Positions 42,211 to 52,639 of a DNA stretch of 64,000 nt are shown one piece after another. Each line of letters opens with the position of its first letter. Within the stretch, counting starts at the first letter, position 1. Below the pieces are notes generated by a model. The model was not told the origin of the DNA, did no database searches, and saw nothing but the letters and a program-made list of their open reading frames with translations. A program made the translations under genes and the position numbers. This stretch comes from Shinella kummerowiae (lineage in GTDB: Bacteria; Pseudomonadota; Alphaproteobacteria; Rhizobiales; Rhizobiaceae), in NCBI RefSeq assembly GCF_009827055.1, contig NZ_WUMK01000006.1, forward strand, positions 401,438 to 465,437, in the 5' to 3' direction.

Positions 42211-44304
42211 TTGTCCGTCTTCAAAAACCTGCCCGCCGCCCCCGTCGCCACCAAGAAGCCAGTCTCAGACATCCGCCACGGCATCACCCGGACGGACGAT
42301 TACGCCTGGTTCCGCGACGAGAACTGGCAGGCCATGTTCAAGGACCCTTCGATCCTCCAGCCGGACATCCGCGCGCATCTGGAGGCGGAAAATACCTATA
42401 TGACCGCCGCGATGGCCGACACCGAGGCGTTGCAGAAGACGCTGTTTGCCGAGATGCGCGGCCGCATCAAGGAAGACGACAGCTCCGTTCCGATGAAGGA
42501 CGGCCCGTTTGCCTATGGCACCGCCTATGTCACCGGCGGCGAGCAGCCGCGCTACTTCCGCGAACCCCGCGACGGCGGCGCGCGCACCATCCTGCTCGAT
42601 GGCGACAAGGAAGCCGCCGGCAAGGACTATTTCCGTCTCGCCGGCATCGACCATTCGACGGACCATTCGGTCGGTATCTGGGGTTATGACGACAAGGGCT
42701 CGGAATATTTCACGCTGAAGGTGCGTGACCTCGCGACCGGGGAAGACCGCAGCGATACGCTCGTCAACACCGGCGGCGACGGTGTGTGGGCGCCGGATGC
42801 AAAGAGCTTCTTCTACACCGCGCTCGACGAGAACCACCGCCCGTCGAAGATCTTCCACCACATCCTCGGCGACCGCCAGGAAAACGACCGGCTGGTCTAT
42901 GAGGAGAAGGATGCGGGTTTCTTCATGTCGGTCGGCGGCTCGCTGCTCGACGATGTCATCTATATCGACATCCACGACCACGAGACGAGCGAATACCGCC
43001 TGCTCTCGACCAGGGACCTGCTCGCCAACCCGGTCATCGTCACGCCGCGCCAGACCGGCCTCGAATATGCGATGACGGAAGGCGGCGACGTCTTCTACAT
43101 CCTGACCAATGCCGACGGCGCCAAGGATTTCAAGATCATGCAGGCGCCGGTGACGGCGCCCGGCCGCGAGAACTGGACCGAAGTCGTGCCGCACCGTCCG
43201 GGCACGCTCGTCCTCAACCACATGGCGTTCGCTCGCCACCTCGTCTGGCTGGAGCGCCATGAGGGCCTGCCGCGCATCATCGTGCGCGATCGCAAGACGG
43301 GCGAGGAACACGCCATCGCCTTCGACGAGGAGGCCTATTCGCTCGGCCTTTCGGGGGCCGCCGAATACGACACGGACGTCATCCGCTTCTCCTATTCCTC
43401 GATGACCACGCCCTCGCAGCTCTTCGACTACGACATGGCGACACGCGAGCGTAGGCTCCTGAAGACGCAGGAAGTGCCCTCCGGCCACAATCCGGAGGAC
43501 TACGTCACCCGCCGCGTCTTCGCGCCCGCCTGGGACGGCGAACAGGTGCCCGTCACCCTGCTCTACCGGAAAGATACGCCGCTCGACGGCTCCGCGCCCT
43601 GCCTGCTCTATGGCTACGGCGCCTACGGCATCACCATCCCGGCCTCGTTCAACACCAATTGCCTGTCGCTGGTCGACCGCGGCTTCGTCTATGCCATCGC
43701 CCATATCCGCGGCGGCAAGGACAAGGGTTTTGCCTGGTATGAAAACGGCAAGATGGACAGGAAGACCAATACGTTCAAGGACTTCATCGCGGCGGCCGAC
43801 TATCTGAATCAAGAGAAGTTCACGTCCTACGCGAACATCGTCGCGGAGGGCGGATCGGCCGGCGGCATGCTGATGGGGGCGATCGCCAACATGGCGCCGG
43901 AAAAATTCGGCGGCATCATCGCCGCCGTGCCCTTCGTCGACGTGCTCAACACCATGCTGGACGACACGCTGCCTCTCACCCCGCCGGAATGGCCGGAATG
44001 GGGCAACCCGATCGACAGCAAGGATTTTTACCAGCTGATGGCCGCCTATTCGCCCTATGACAATGTCGAGGCGAAGCCCTATCCGGCGATCCTCGCGCTC
44101 TCCGGCCTCACCGACCCGCGCGTCACCTACTGGGAGCCGACCAAATGGGTGGCAAAGCTGCGCGAAAAGACAACGGGCAGCGAACCCATCCTGCTCAAGA
44201 CCAATATGGGCGCCGGCCACGGCGGCGCATCGGGGCGCTTCCAGCGGCTGGAAGAGATCGCGTTCGAGTATGCGTTTGCGATCAAGGTGGCGGGGAAGAT
44301 GTAG
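42211..44304 (+). CDS. ptrB: S9 family peptidase, oligopeptidase B type
   Basis: 697 aa from a TTG at 42211 with GGAG about 10 bp upstream. The N-terminal beta-propeller (residues 60-400) carries 'ISWGxDGK'-type repeats; the C-terminal alpha/beta hydrolase has the catalytic Ser in EGGSAGGML, a preceding 'GYGAYGITIPASFN', 'AHIRGGKDKGFAWYENGKM' and His in 'NMGAGHGGASG'. The pattern fits oligopeptidase B, which cuts after Arg or Lys in short peptides, in the cytosol. Catalytic motifs are intact. Confidence 0.94.
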   Translation: MSVFKNLPAAPVATKKPVSDIRHGITRTDDYAWFRDENWQAMFKDPSILQPDIRAHLEAENTYMTAAMADTEALQKTLFAEMRGRIKEDDSSVPMKDGPFAYGTAYVTGGEQPRYFREPRDGGARTILLDGDKEAAGKDYFRLAGIDHSTDHSVGIWGYDDKGSEYFTLKVRDLATGEDRSDTLVNTGGDGVWAPDAKSFFYTALDENHRPSKIFHHILGDRQENDRLVYEEKDAGFFMSVGGSLLDDVIYIDIHDHETSEYRLLSTRDLLANPVIVTPRQTGLEYAMTEGGDVFYILTNADGAKDFKIMQAPVTAPGRENWTEVVPHRPGTLVLNHMAFARHLVWLERHEGLPRIIVRDRKTGEEHAIAFDEEAYSLGLSGAAEYDTDVIRFSYSSMTTPSQLFDYDMATRERRLLKTQEVPSGHNPEDYVTRRVFAPAWDGEQVPVTLLYRKDTPLDGSAPCLLYGYGAYGITIPASFNTNCLSLVDRGFVYAIAHIRGGKDKGFAWYENGKMDRKTNTFKDFIAAADYLNQEKFTSYANIVAEGGSAGGMLMGAIANMAPEKFGGIIAAVPFVDVLNTMLDDTLPLTPPEWPEWGNPIDSKDFYQLMAAYSPYDNVEAKPYPAILALSGLTDPRVTYWEPTKWVAKLREKTTGSEPILLKTNMGAGHGGASGRFQRLEEIAFEYAFAIKVAGKM

Positions 44305-44348
44305 GCACAACCATTGCGGGAAGAGACTCCCCTTCCCGCGGCCCCGGC

Positions 44349-44708
44349 CTATGCGGGGTCGATCATGCTCACCACGCGTGCGGCGATCTCGTCCGTGGTG
44401 TAACTATCCAGTGTTTCGATGAAGCGGGCGGTTTTGTTTTTCACCCGCTCAACGATATCAAGACCTCGCAGCTGATTGCAAAGTGCAACGCCCGTCGTTC
44501 TGTGGCCCGAAATGTTGACGGCCAATCCGGCCTTGCGGGCAAACGCGCCTCCCGTGGTAATCGGCACGACAAGGCACATGCCGATCGCGTTGATCTCGCG
44601 CGGCGTGATCACGACGCAGCGGTGTTCGTCCTTCATCTCGTTACCCACCACCGGGTTCAGATCGACGATGAACACGTCACCCCGCTTCGGAACGTTGCTG
44701 CGAACCAT
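44349..44708 (-). CDS. mazF: MazF/PemK family toxin (mRNA interferase)
   Basis: 119 aa. 'KRGDVFIVDLNPVVGNEMKDEHRCVVITPREINAI' contains the conserved G-D-V-x and P.vG.E..g.RP-type strand of PemK/MazF, and 'VVPITTGG' and 'ALCNQLRGLDIVERV' (the RxxD region) complete the RNase fold. It probably cleaves mRNA at short sequences. Its start overlaps the antitoxin stop by one base (both at 44708). Confidence 0.93.
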   Translation of the reverse strand: MVRSNVPKRGDVFIVDLNPVVGNEMKDEHRCVVITPREINAIGMCLVVPITTGGAFARKAGLAVNISGHRTTGVALCNQLRGLDIVERVKNKTARFIETLDSYTTDEIAARVVSMIDPA

Positions 44709-44971
44709 CAGAACGTTTCGTTGCCGACGCGGTCACCGCCCTGCCAGGCAGCGGCCTGCTTGTTCAGGTCGGCCATCTCGTCGGCCCCTTCCAGAAGCTG
44801 CGCCAGCGTATATCGCTTTCGTGGTTGAGCGGGCGTTGCGATCAGCGACCCGTTGTCGACGCTCAGGGTCAATTCCGTTCCCACTTCCGCACCCAGCATC
44901 TTCAGCATCGCAGGCGGAACACTGAAGACAGTAGCGCCACCCTGACGACGAATTTTCACTGTATTGCTCAT
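44708..44971 (-). CDS. mazE: AbrB/MazE family antitoxin
   Basis: 87 aa. Residues 1-45 (MSNTVKIRRQGGATVFSVPPAMLKMLGAEVGTELTLSVDNG) are the swapped-hairpin AbrB DNA-binding fold; the C-terminal 40 residues (YTLAQLLEGADEMADLN) are the acidic part that neutralises the toxin. It is first in the operon, preceded by GGAG and by a perfect 12-bp inverted repeat operator. Confidence 0.92.
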   Translation of the reverse strand: MSNTVKIRRQGGATVFSVPPAMLKMLGAEVGTELTLSVDNGSLIATPAQPRKRYTLAQLLEGADEMADLNKQAAAWQGGDRVGNETF

Positions 44972-44983
44972 ACGGAAATCTCC

Positions 44984-45013
44984 AAATATGTGCTACGAAA
45001 ATAGCACATATTT
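44984..45013. promoter_or_regulatory. Perfect 12-bp inverted repeat operator of mazEF
   Basis: AAATATGTGCTA (44984-44995) and TAGCACATATTT (45002-45013) are exact inverted copies separated by 6 bp (CGAAAA). The repeat ends 13 bp before the mazE start codon, so MazE/MazEF binding here would block transcription. It is A/T-rich in an otherwise GC-rich region. Confidence 0.75.
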
Positions 45014-45041
45014 TCCGCGTCACAAGAGCGTCTGACAGCGC

Positions 45042-47069
45042 CTACCGAAACGCCCCCACGCATTCCTGCAGATCGTCCAGCATCGCGCTCGAGCCCTTGA
45101 GGCTGGTGCTGATATCGCCGATGCGGATGTGGTTGCCGCGTTTCAGGGCATCGATCACCGAGCGGTCGCGGCCAAGATCGTAGGCGATTTCCTGGCCGCC
45201 ATAGGCCTTGCCGTGGATATCGTAGCCCTGGCCGTCGTCGATCCAGTATTTCGCGTCGCTCGCATAATCGTCGCCGTAGTCGTAACCCTTGTCCTGGAAG
45301 CCGAAGGTCACGTGGCCGTCGTCGTACCAGCGGAAGGCGGCATAGCGATCGCCATCGCCGCGGCGGGTGGCGCGGCAGTTGAGGAAGCGGTCGCCGGAGA
45401 AGTCCGCGACGATATCCCAACCGCCGACCGAACGCGACGAGCGGTAGGGATCGGCATCCGAACCGTAGCCGTCATCATGGCTCGACGAAGCGGTGTCGGC
45501 GTAACCATCCGTCTTCGTCTCGTGGCTCGCGCTGTCGTTCGAAGCGTGCTCGTCGCTCGGGAAATCGCGCAGGGCATCGCGGTATTTATCGTAGAAGCCG
45601 AGGCGGCGCACGTCGACGAATTCGAACTCGTAATCCTCCAGCGAACGCCCGCTGTTGTCGCGGAAGCGCACGAGACCGCGGAAGCGCAGGCAGCCGTCGC
45701 CGCATTTGACCTCGTCGACATATTCGCGCGCATTGTCGTCCGGCGTCTTCACCGCGATGCCGAGGCCGTGGCGGCGCTCCTCGTTGATGGCGCGGAACAT
45801 CAGCGACTGGGCGTAGCCGCGGCGATCCTCGTCGAAATAGTCGTAGATCGCGCGCTCCTCGCTGGGGCTGAGGTCGTCCTGGCTCGCGACATAGATGCGG
45901 CGCTCGGGAATGCTTGCCGAGGTGATGATGTTGCGCAGGCGCTCATGCGAATATTCGGTGGTGAAATAGGAAAGGTAGTCGCAGCTTTCCGGCGGATACC
46001 AGAAGCTGAAATCGACGAGCACGAGCTGGCCGTCCTTGTAGAGATCGGACAGGCGGCGGTCGCTCTTGCTGCCGCCGAAGGTCAGGCGACCGCAGGGATC
46101 GTGCCGGTCGTTGGCGATGCTGAGATAGGGCAGGTTGCCGGTATCCTCGTGGTCGCCCTCGAAACGCTTGCCGAGCAGGTCGATCTTGCGCTGCGCGATA
46201 TAGGCGAAGATGCCCTCCGGATAGCGGCTGAGATAGCGGTCATAGGCCTCGCGGTTATCGGCGAGCGCGGCAAATTCGTAGAAGGCGATTTCCGCCGGGT
46301 CGACCTTGTCGTCCTTGGGGCTGAGCGCGAACTTGCCGTAGTCGGCATCGCTCTGCCAGGTTTCCTGCCGGCCCTTGCTGCGCTCCTTGACGATCTCGCC
46401 CACCTTGCGGAAGGCGTCCTCCAGCACGATGCCGGGAATGCTGATCGCGTCGACGAAGGCGGACGCGAAGGGGCTGACCGGCGTGCCCTCGTAATCGTAG
46501 GCCGTGCCGGGTGCCGACGCATAGGCATAGTGGATGCCCTCGGCGTTCTTCGGCTCGGCCAGGCCATCCGGGATGTCGCGCAGCGTGAGGAACGGGTTTT
46601 CATGGGCCGCGTCGAACAGCACGACCTTGAGGCCGGTGCCGAGCTTGCGCAGGGTTTCGGTCACTTCCGAAACGGCAAGCGAGCGGTTGCGCAAGCCGGT
46701 CAGCGTGCGGCCCGATGCGTCGGTCGGCAAGAGAAAATTGTCGCCGTCGATCTGCACGGCATAGCCGGAGAAATAGACGAAGAGCACCGGGTTCTCCGCC
46801 TTTTCCGCCACGCGGGTAAAATTGTTGAGCGCCGACAGCATGCCGAGATGGTCGACATCGGTGGCGCGCGTCACGGAGAAATCGACCCGCTCCAGCGCCT
46901 CGCCGACGAGGTCGATATCGTTCAGCGGGTTTTCCAGCGGTTCGGCATCCTCATATTCGGCATTGCCGATGAGGAGCGCATAACGTTCGGCGGCGAAGGC
47001 CGCGGGCGCTGCGAGGAAGAGAAGACAGGCGGCGAGCGCCCCGATCATCCGATGGACATTCCGCTGCAC
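45042..47069 (-). CDS. Secreted caspase-fold protein lacking the catalytic His-Cys dyad
   Basis: 675 aa from the GTG at 47069 with GGGAGGG upstream. Signal peptide about residues 8-27. The peptidase C14 fold starts at RYALLIGNAEYEDAEPLENPLND. Where active family members have SGHG, this protein has SGYA (Tyr103); where they have DAC, it has DAAHENPF (Ala155). Both catalytic residues are therefore gone. The rest of the fold (LLPTDAS, YAYASAPGTAY, 'SPFASAFVDAISIPG') is intact. A long Asp/Tyr/Ser-rich C-terminal half ends in 'DISTSLKGSSAMLDDLQECVGAF', a motif seen in other rhizobial secreted proteins. Probably a non-enzymatic periplasmic protein. Confidence 0.85.
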   Translation of the reverse strand: MQRNVHRMIGALAACLLFLAAPAAFAAERYALLIGNAEYEDAEPLENPLNDIDLVGEALERVDFSVTRATDVDHLGMLSALNNFTRVAEKAENPVLFVYFSGYAVQIDGDNFLLPTDASGRTLTGLRNRSLAVSEVTETLRKLGTGLKVVLFDAAHENPFLTLRDIPDGLAEPKNAEGIHYAYASAPGTAYDYEGTPVSPFASAFVDAISIPGIVLEDAFRKVGEIVKERSKGRQETWQSDADYGKFALSPKDDKVDPAEIAFYEFAALADNREAYDRYLSRYPEGIFAYIAQRKIDLLGKRFEGDHEDTGNLPYLSIANDRHDPCGRLTFGGSKSDRRLSDLYKDGQLVLVDFSFWYPPESCDYLSYFTTEYSHERLRNIITSASIPERRIYVASQDDLSPSEERAIYDYFDEDRRGYAQSLMFRAINEERRHGLGIAVKTPDDNAREYVDEVKCGDGCLRFRGLVRFRDNSGRSLEDYEFEFVDVRRLGFYDKYRDALRDFPSDEHASNDSASHETKTDGYADTASSSHDDGYGSDADPYRSSRSVGGWDIVADFSGDRFLNCRATRRGDGDRYAAFRWYDDGHVTFGFQDKGYDYGDDYASDAKYWIDDGQGYDIHGKAYGGQEIAYDLGRDRSVIDALKRGNHIRIGDISTSLKGSSAMLDDLQECVGAFR

Positions 47070-47293
47070 GATACCCTCCCAAGGAAACGATCGAGGCCCG
47101 CCGGCATGGCCGGCAACCGGAAATTCACGCACGCATTTCTGCTGAGAAAGGGACGGACGAAACCGCTCGCTTATTCAGAAGGTTATGAAATTCCATCTTC
47201 ATCCACCCTGCAAGAGCCAAACGGGGACAAAAGCGGGAAAGGTTTTGTTCAGCCGGCGCTGCTAGCGTCACCGCGCAGGAAAACGGATGGGCA

Positions 47294-48475
47294 ATGGCTA
47301 TGGAGGGGACCGGCACGGCTGACGACGCCGCTGTGCAGCATCACGTGCTGCGCGATCGCTCCGCCATGCACGCCGTTGCAGCAGACTGGCGCGCGCTCGA
47401 TGCCCGCGCCGCCGATCCGCTTGCCTATTTCCAGAGTTTCGACTGGTGCCAGCACTGGCTCGACGTCGTTGCGGATGCAGGCTGCCGGCCGGAAATCCAT
47501 ACGCTGCGGCAGGGCGGAAACTTGGTTGCGGTATGGCCGATGATGCTGTCCGGCCGCGTGGTGAAACGCCTCGAACCGCTCGGCTGGCCGCACAGCCAAT
47601 ATGCCAATCTCCTCATCGATCCGTCCTTCGACGGCCACGAGGCCACACGCCTGCTGCTGGCAGGCCTGGCACCCGAACGGCATGACGTCGTCCTTATCGA
47701 AAGCGTGCCGGCGGGCTCGGCGCTCGCCGCCCTGGTCGAGGGGACATCGCCCCTGCCCGGCCGTAGCAACACGGCCGCCATGCTGGACCTGTCCGCCTTC
47801 GCCACGTCGGACGATTATGCCGCAACGCTCAGCAAGACGCAGCGGCGCAACCGCAACCGGCGACGGAACGCGCTGGCGCGGCATGGCGCGCTCACCTTCG
47901 AGGTGCTTTTCCCCGACGATGCCGGCTTCGCGCAGGCCATCGCCACCTGTCTCGGCTTCAAGCGAACCTGGCTGCGCGAAACCAGCCGCTACAGCAGCGG
48001 CTTTGCCTTCGAAGGCTTCGACCGCTTCCTCGCCAGCCTGCCCGGCGAGCGGAACACGCTGTCCGGCGCCTGCCTGTCGGTGCTCAAGGCCGGTGACCGA
48101 CTGGTGGCGGGCGAACTCGGCTTCCTGCACCACGGCCATTACTATGCCTATCTCGGCGCCTTCGACTGGGACCTGCGCGATCTCTCGCCCGGCAAGGTGC
48201 AGATGGACATGACCGTCTGCTGGCTGATCGAACAGGGCGTCAAGACCTATGACCTGCTTGGCCACCCCGCCGACTACAAGGAAAGCTGGAGCAACCGCAC
48301 GCTCGGCCTCGAGACCTATGCGCTGCCGGCCACGCTTGCCGGGCGCGCCTATTCCGGGCTCTGGACGGCGCGGATTCGCCCCGGCCTCAAGCACATCTAC
48401 GAACGCCTGCCCCACCAGCTGCGCCGCCTCGCCCGGTTCGGCCAGAGTTTTGCGCTTTTCCTGATGATCGCCTGA
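47294..48475 (+). CDS. GNAT-fold protein, cellulose biosynthesis CelD/BcsL-like
   Basis: 393 aa. 'DPLAYFQSFDWCQHWLDVVADAG' at about residues 40-62 and 'QRRNRNRRRNALARHGALTFEV' at about 175-197 followed by a C-terminal GNAT domain ('LGFLHHGHYYAYLGAFDWDLRDLSPGKVQMDMTVCWLIEQGVKTYDLLGHPADYKESWSNRT') are the layout of the CelD/BcsL family acetyltransferases that occur in cellulose or polysaccharide loci. No polysaccharide genes are nearby, so the substrate is open. Confidence 0.85.
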   Translation: MAMEGTGTADDAAVQHHVLRDRSAMHAVAADWRALDARAADPLAYFQSFDWCQHWLDVVADAGCRPEIHTLRQGGNLVAVWPMMLSGRVVKRLEPLGWPHSQYANLLIDPSFDGHEATRLLLAGLAPERHDVVLIESVPAGSALAALVEGTSPLPGRSNTAAMLDLSAFATSDDYAATLSKTQRRNRNRRRNALARHGALTFEVLFPDDAGFAQAIATCLGFKRTWLRETSRYSSGFAFEGFDRFLASLPGERNTLSGACLSVLKAGDRLVAGELGFLHHGHYYAYLGAFDWDLRDLSPGKVQMDMTVCWLIEQGVKTYDLLGHPADYKESWSNRTLGLETYALPATLAGRAYSGLWTARIRPGLKHIYERLPHQLRRLARFGQSFALFLMIA

Positions 48476-48537
48476 AGCGCCTTTCGTTTGCCGGCCCGAG
48501 ACCCTATCTTTAGGGCACAGAGCAAGGACGAACGATC

Positions 48538-50046
<1,509 letters not shown>

Positions 50047-50117
50047 ACCAACTTCAGGCATTGAAGCGTCACGTTTTCGCCCTAATTTCTCCAGCGTCCC
50101 TCCTTGAGCCGGACGTC

Positions 50118-50150
50118 ATGCCGGCCCCTCTCCTCCCATCGGGCCGGCAT
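50118..50150 (+). terminator. 10-bp hairpin between selO and gcd
   Basis: ATGCCGGCCC (50118-50127) pairs exactly with GGGCCGGCAT (50141-50150). No U tract follows. It can be the selO 3' end or a structured 5' leader just before the gcd ribosome binding site. Confidence 0.45.
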
Positions 50151-50167
50151 CGCAAACGGAGACCATC

Positions 50168-52501
50168 ATGTTGTTATCCCTTACCGCCACCCTCACCGCC
50201 ATCATCGGATTGGTGCTGACGGGCGGAGGCGGCTGGCTGCTGTCGCTCGGCGGCAGCCCCTATTATCTCGTCACGGGCCTTGCCTTCCTCGTCACGGCCA
50301 TCCTGCTGTTTCGCCGTTCCGCAGCGGCGATCTGGCTCTATGCCCTCATCATTCTCGGCTCGCTCGGCTGGGCGGTCTACGAGGTCGGCTTCGACTGGTG
50401 GCAGCTCGGGCCGCGCGGCGGCATCATCGTGCTGCTGGGCCTGTGGCTGATGCTGCCCGCCATCCGCCGCCCGCTCGGCTTTGCGAGCCCGACCGGCACG
50501 CCCTATCCGGCGTCGGCACTACCGCTCGCCATCGCCGTCGTGGTCGCCATCGGCGTCGCCGGCTATTCGCTGACGCAGGACCCGAATGACGTGGCCGGCA
50601 CCCTGCCGACCGACATCGTCAACGCGACACCGGCTCTGGGCGGCAACGTGCCCGCCGGCGAATGGCACCAGTACGGCCGCACGCCATACGGCCAGCGCTA
50701 CTCGCCGCTCGACCAGATCAACACGGACAATGTTTCGACGCTGAAGGTCGCGTGGCAGTACCAGACCGGCGACGTGAAGCTGCCCGGTGACGTGGGCGAG
50801 ACCACCTATCAGGTGACACCGCTGAAGATTGCCGACACGCTCTACATGTGCACGCCGCACAACTGGGCAATCGCGGTCGATGCGGCGACCGGCAAGGAGA
50901 AGTGGAAATACGATTCCAACTCCGGCATGAACCCGGATCGCCAGCACCAGACCTGCCGCGGCGTGACCTATTATGCCGATCCGGCCGCGACATCCGGCAC
51001 GACCTGCGCCACCCGCGTCTACCTGCCGACCTCCGACGCCCGCCTGATCGCGCTCGACGCGGCAACCGGCGACGTCTGCACGACCTTTGCGGACAACGGC
51101 GTGCTGCACCTCGAAAAGGGCATGCCGTACAACCCGGCCGGCTACTACTATTCCACCTCGCCGCCCGTCATAACCGACGGCAAGATCATCATCGGCGGGG
51201 CGGTCAACGACAACTATTCGACGAAGGAGCAGTCGGGCGTCATCCGCGCCTTCGACGTCAATTCCGGTGCCCTCGTGTGGAACTGGGATTCCGGCAATCC
51301 CGATGTCACCACGCCGCTGCCGGAAGGCCAGGTCTATACGGTCAATTCGCCGAACTCCTGGTCGGTGTTCAGCTATGACGATGCACTCGGCCTCGTCTAT
51401 GTGCCGCTTGGCAACCAGGTGCCGGACCAGCTCGGCATGGGCCGCAGCGAGCATGTCGAAAAATACTCGTCGTCCATCGCCGCACTCGACATCAAGACCG
51501 GTGCCGTGCGCTGGGTGCGCCAGACCGTGCACCATGACCTTTGGGACATGGACGTACCGGCCCAGCCGGCGCTGATCGACATAACGAAGGACGGCGCCAC
51601 CATCCCCGCCCTCGTCGGCCCGACCAAGCAGGGCGACATCTACGTGCTCGACCGGCGCACCGGCGAGCCGATCATCGAGGTCAAGGAAGTGCCGGCCCCC
51701 ACCGGCGCGATCCCCGAAGACTTCACCGCGCCGACCCAGCCCCTTTCCGGGCTGTCCTTCTCGCCGCCGCCGCTGACCGAGAAGGACATGTGGGGCGTCA
51801 CCATGTTCGACCAGCTCGCCTGCCGCATCGACTTCCTGTCGCTGAAATACGAGGGTCGCTACACGCCGCCGTCGCTTCAAGGCACGATCGTCTATCCCGG
51901 CAATTTCGGCACCTTCAACTGGGGCTCGGTCGCGGTCGATCCGGAGCGGCAGGTGATGTTCGGCATGCCGACCTACCTCGCCTTCACCTCCCGCCTCGTG
52001 CCGCGTGACCAGATCCCGGCGAAGGGCCAGGACGAGAAGGGCTCCGAACAGGGCCTCAACCGCAATGACGGTGCGCCCTACGGCGTCTTCATGGGGCCGT
52101 TCCTCGGGCCGCTCGGCATTCCCTGCCAGGCGCCGCCATGGGGTTATGTCGCGGGTGCCAACCTTGCGACGGGCGACATCGCCTACAAGCACAAGAACGG
52201 CACGGTCATGGACATGACGCCGCTGCCGCTGCCCTTCAAGGTCGGCGTGCCCGGCATCGGCGGGCCGATCATCACCAAGGGCGGCGTCGCCTTCCTGGGT
52301 GCGGCAGTCGACAACTACATCCGCGCCTATGACGTGACGAGCGGCCGCCAGCTCTGGGAAGGCCGCCTGCCCGCCGGCGGACAGGCAACGCCGATGACTT
52401 ACACGGCGGGCGACAAGCAGTACGTGCTGATCGTCGCCGGCGGCCACGGCTCCGTCGGCACCAAGCCCGGCGACTACGTCATCGCCTACACGCTGCCGTA
52501 A
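50168..52501 (+). CDS. gcd: Membrane-bound PQQ-dependent glucose/quinate dehydrogenase family
   Basis: 777 aa; GGAGA precedes the ATG. Five membrane helices fill residues 1-150, then a periplasmic eight-bladed PQQ propeller: 'EWHQYGRTPYGQRYSPLDQINTDNVSTLKVAWQYQTGD', 'MCTPHNWAIAVDAATGKEKWKYD', 'VHHDLWDMDVPAQPALIDI' and 'GYVAGANLATGDIAYKHKNG', with a GCC-free but otherwise standard layout of Gcd/quinate dehydrogenases. It oxidises aldoses (or quinate/shikimate) in the periplasm and feeds electrons to ubiquinone. No PQQ synthesis genes are in the window. A strong hairpin follows. Confidence 0.93.
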   Translation: MLLSLTATLTAIIGLVLTGGGGWLLSLGGSPYYLVTGLAFLVTAILLFRRSAAAIWLYALIILGSLGWAVYEVGFDWWQLGPRGGIIVLLGLWLMLPAIRRPLGFASPTGTPYPASALPLAIAVVVAIGVAGYSLTQDPNDVAGTLPTDIVNATPALGGNVPAGEWHQYGRTPYGQRYSPLDQINTDNVSTLKVAWQYQTGDVKLPGDVGETTYQVTPLKIADTLYMCTPHNWAIAVDAATGKEKWKYDSNSGMNPDRQHQTCRGVTYYADPAATSGTTCATRVYLPTSDARLIALDAATGDVCTTFADNGVLHLEKGMPYNPAGYYYSTSPPVITDGKIIIGGAVNDNYSTKEQSGVIRAFDVNSGALVWNWDSGNPDVTTPLPEGQVYTVNSPNSWSVFSYDDALGLVYVPLGNQVPDQLGMGRSEHVEKYSSSIAALDIKTGAVRWVRQTVHHDLWDMDVPAQPALIDITKDGATIPALVGPTKQGDIYVLDRRTGEPIIEVKEVPAPTGAIPEDFTAPTQPLSGLSFSPPPLTEKDMWGVTMFDQLACRIDFLSLKYEGRYTPPSLQGTIVYPGNFGTFNWGSVAVDPERQVMFGMPTYLAFTSRLVPRDQIPAKGQDEKGSEQGLNRNDGAPYGVFMGPFLGPLGIPCQAPPWGYVAGANLATGDIAYKHKNGTVMDMTPLPLPFKVGVPGIGGPIITKGGVAFLGAAVDNYIRAYDVTSGRQLWEGRLPAGGQATPMTYTAGDKQYVLIVAGGHGSVGTKPGDYVIAYTLP

Positions 52502-52508
52502 CACCGAC

Positions 52509-52536
52509 GCCGGCGCGGGATATGTCCCGCGCCGGC
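52509..52536 (+). terminator. Strong hairpin terminator after gcd
   Basis: GCCGGCGCGGGA (52509-52520) and TCCCGCGCCGGC (52525-52536) form a perfect 12-bp stem with a 4-nt loop, 7 bp after the stop. Only GCTT follows, so it lacks a real U tract. Confidence 0.65.
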
Positions 52537-52639
52537 GCTTCATGCGACCTGCCCGACCTGCGGGCGGGTTAGCGGCTTGCCTCGCCGCGCGGCCGATCCC
52601 ATTATGCCGTCTCTCCAGTTCCTCCCCGGGAGATTCGCC

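Noticed and set aside
45129..47543. 804-codon plus-strand frame
   Set aside because: Antisense to the caspase-fold gene; composition of a GC-skew artefact, no start signal.
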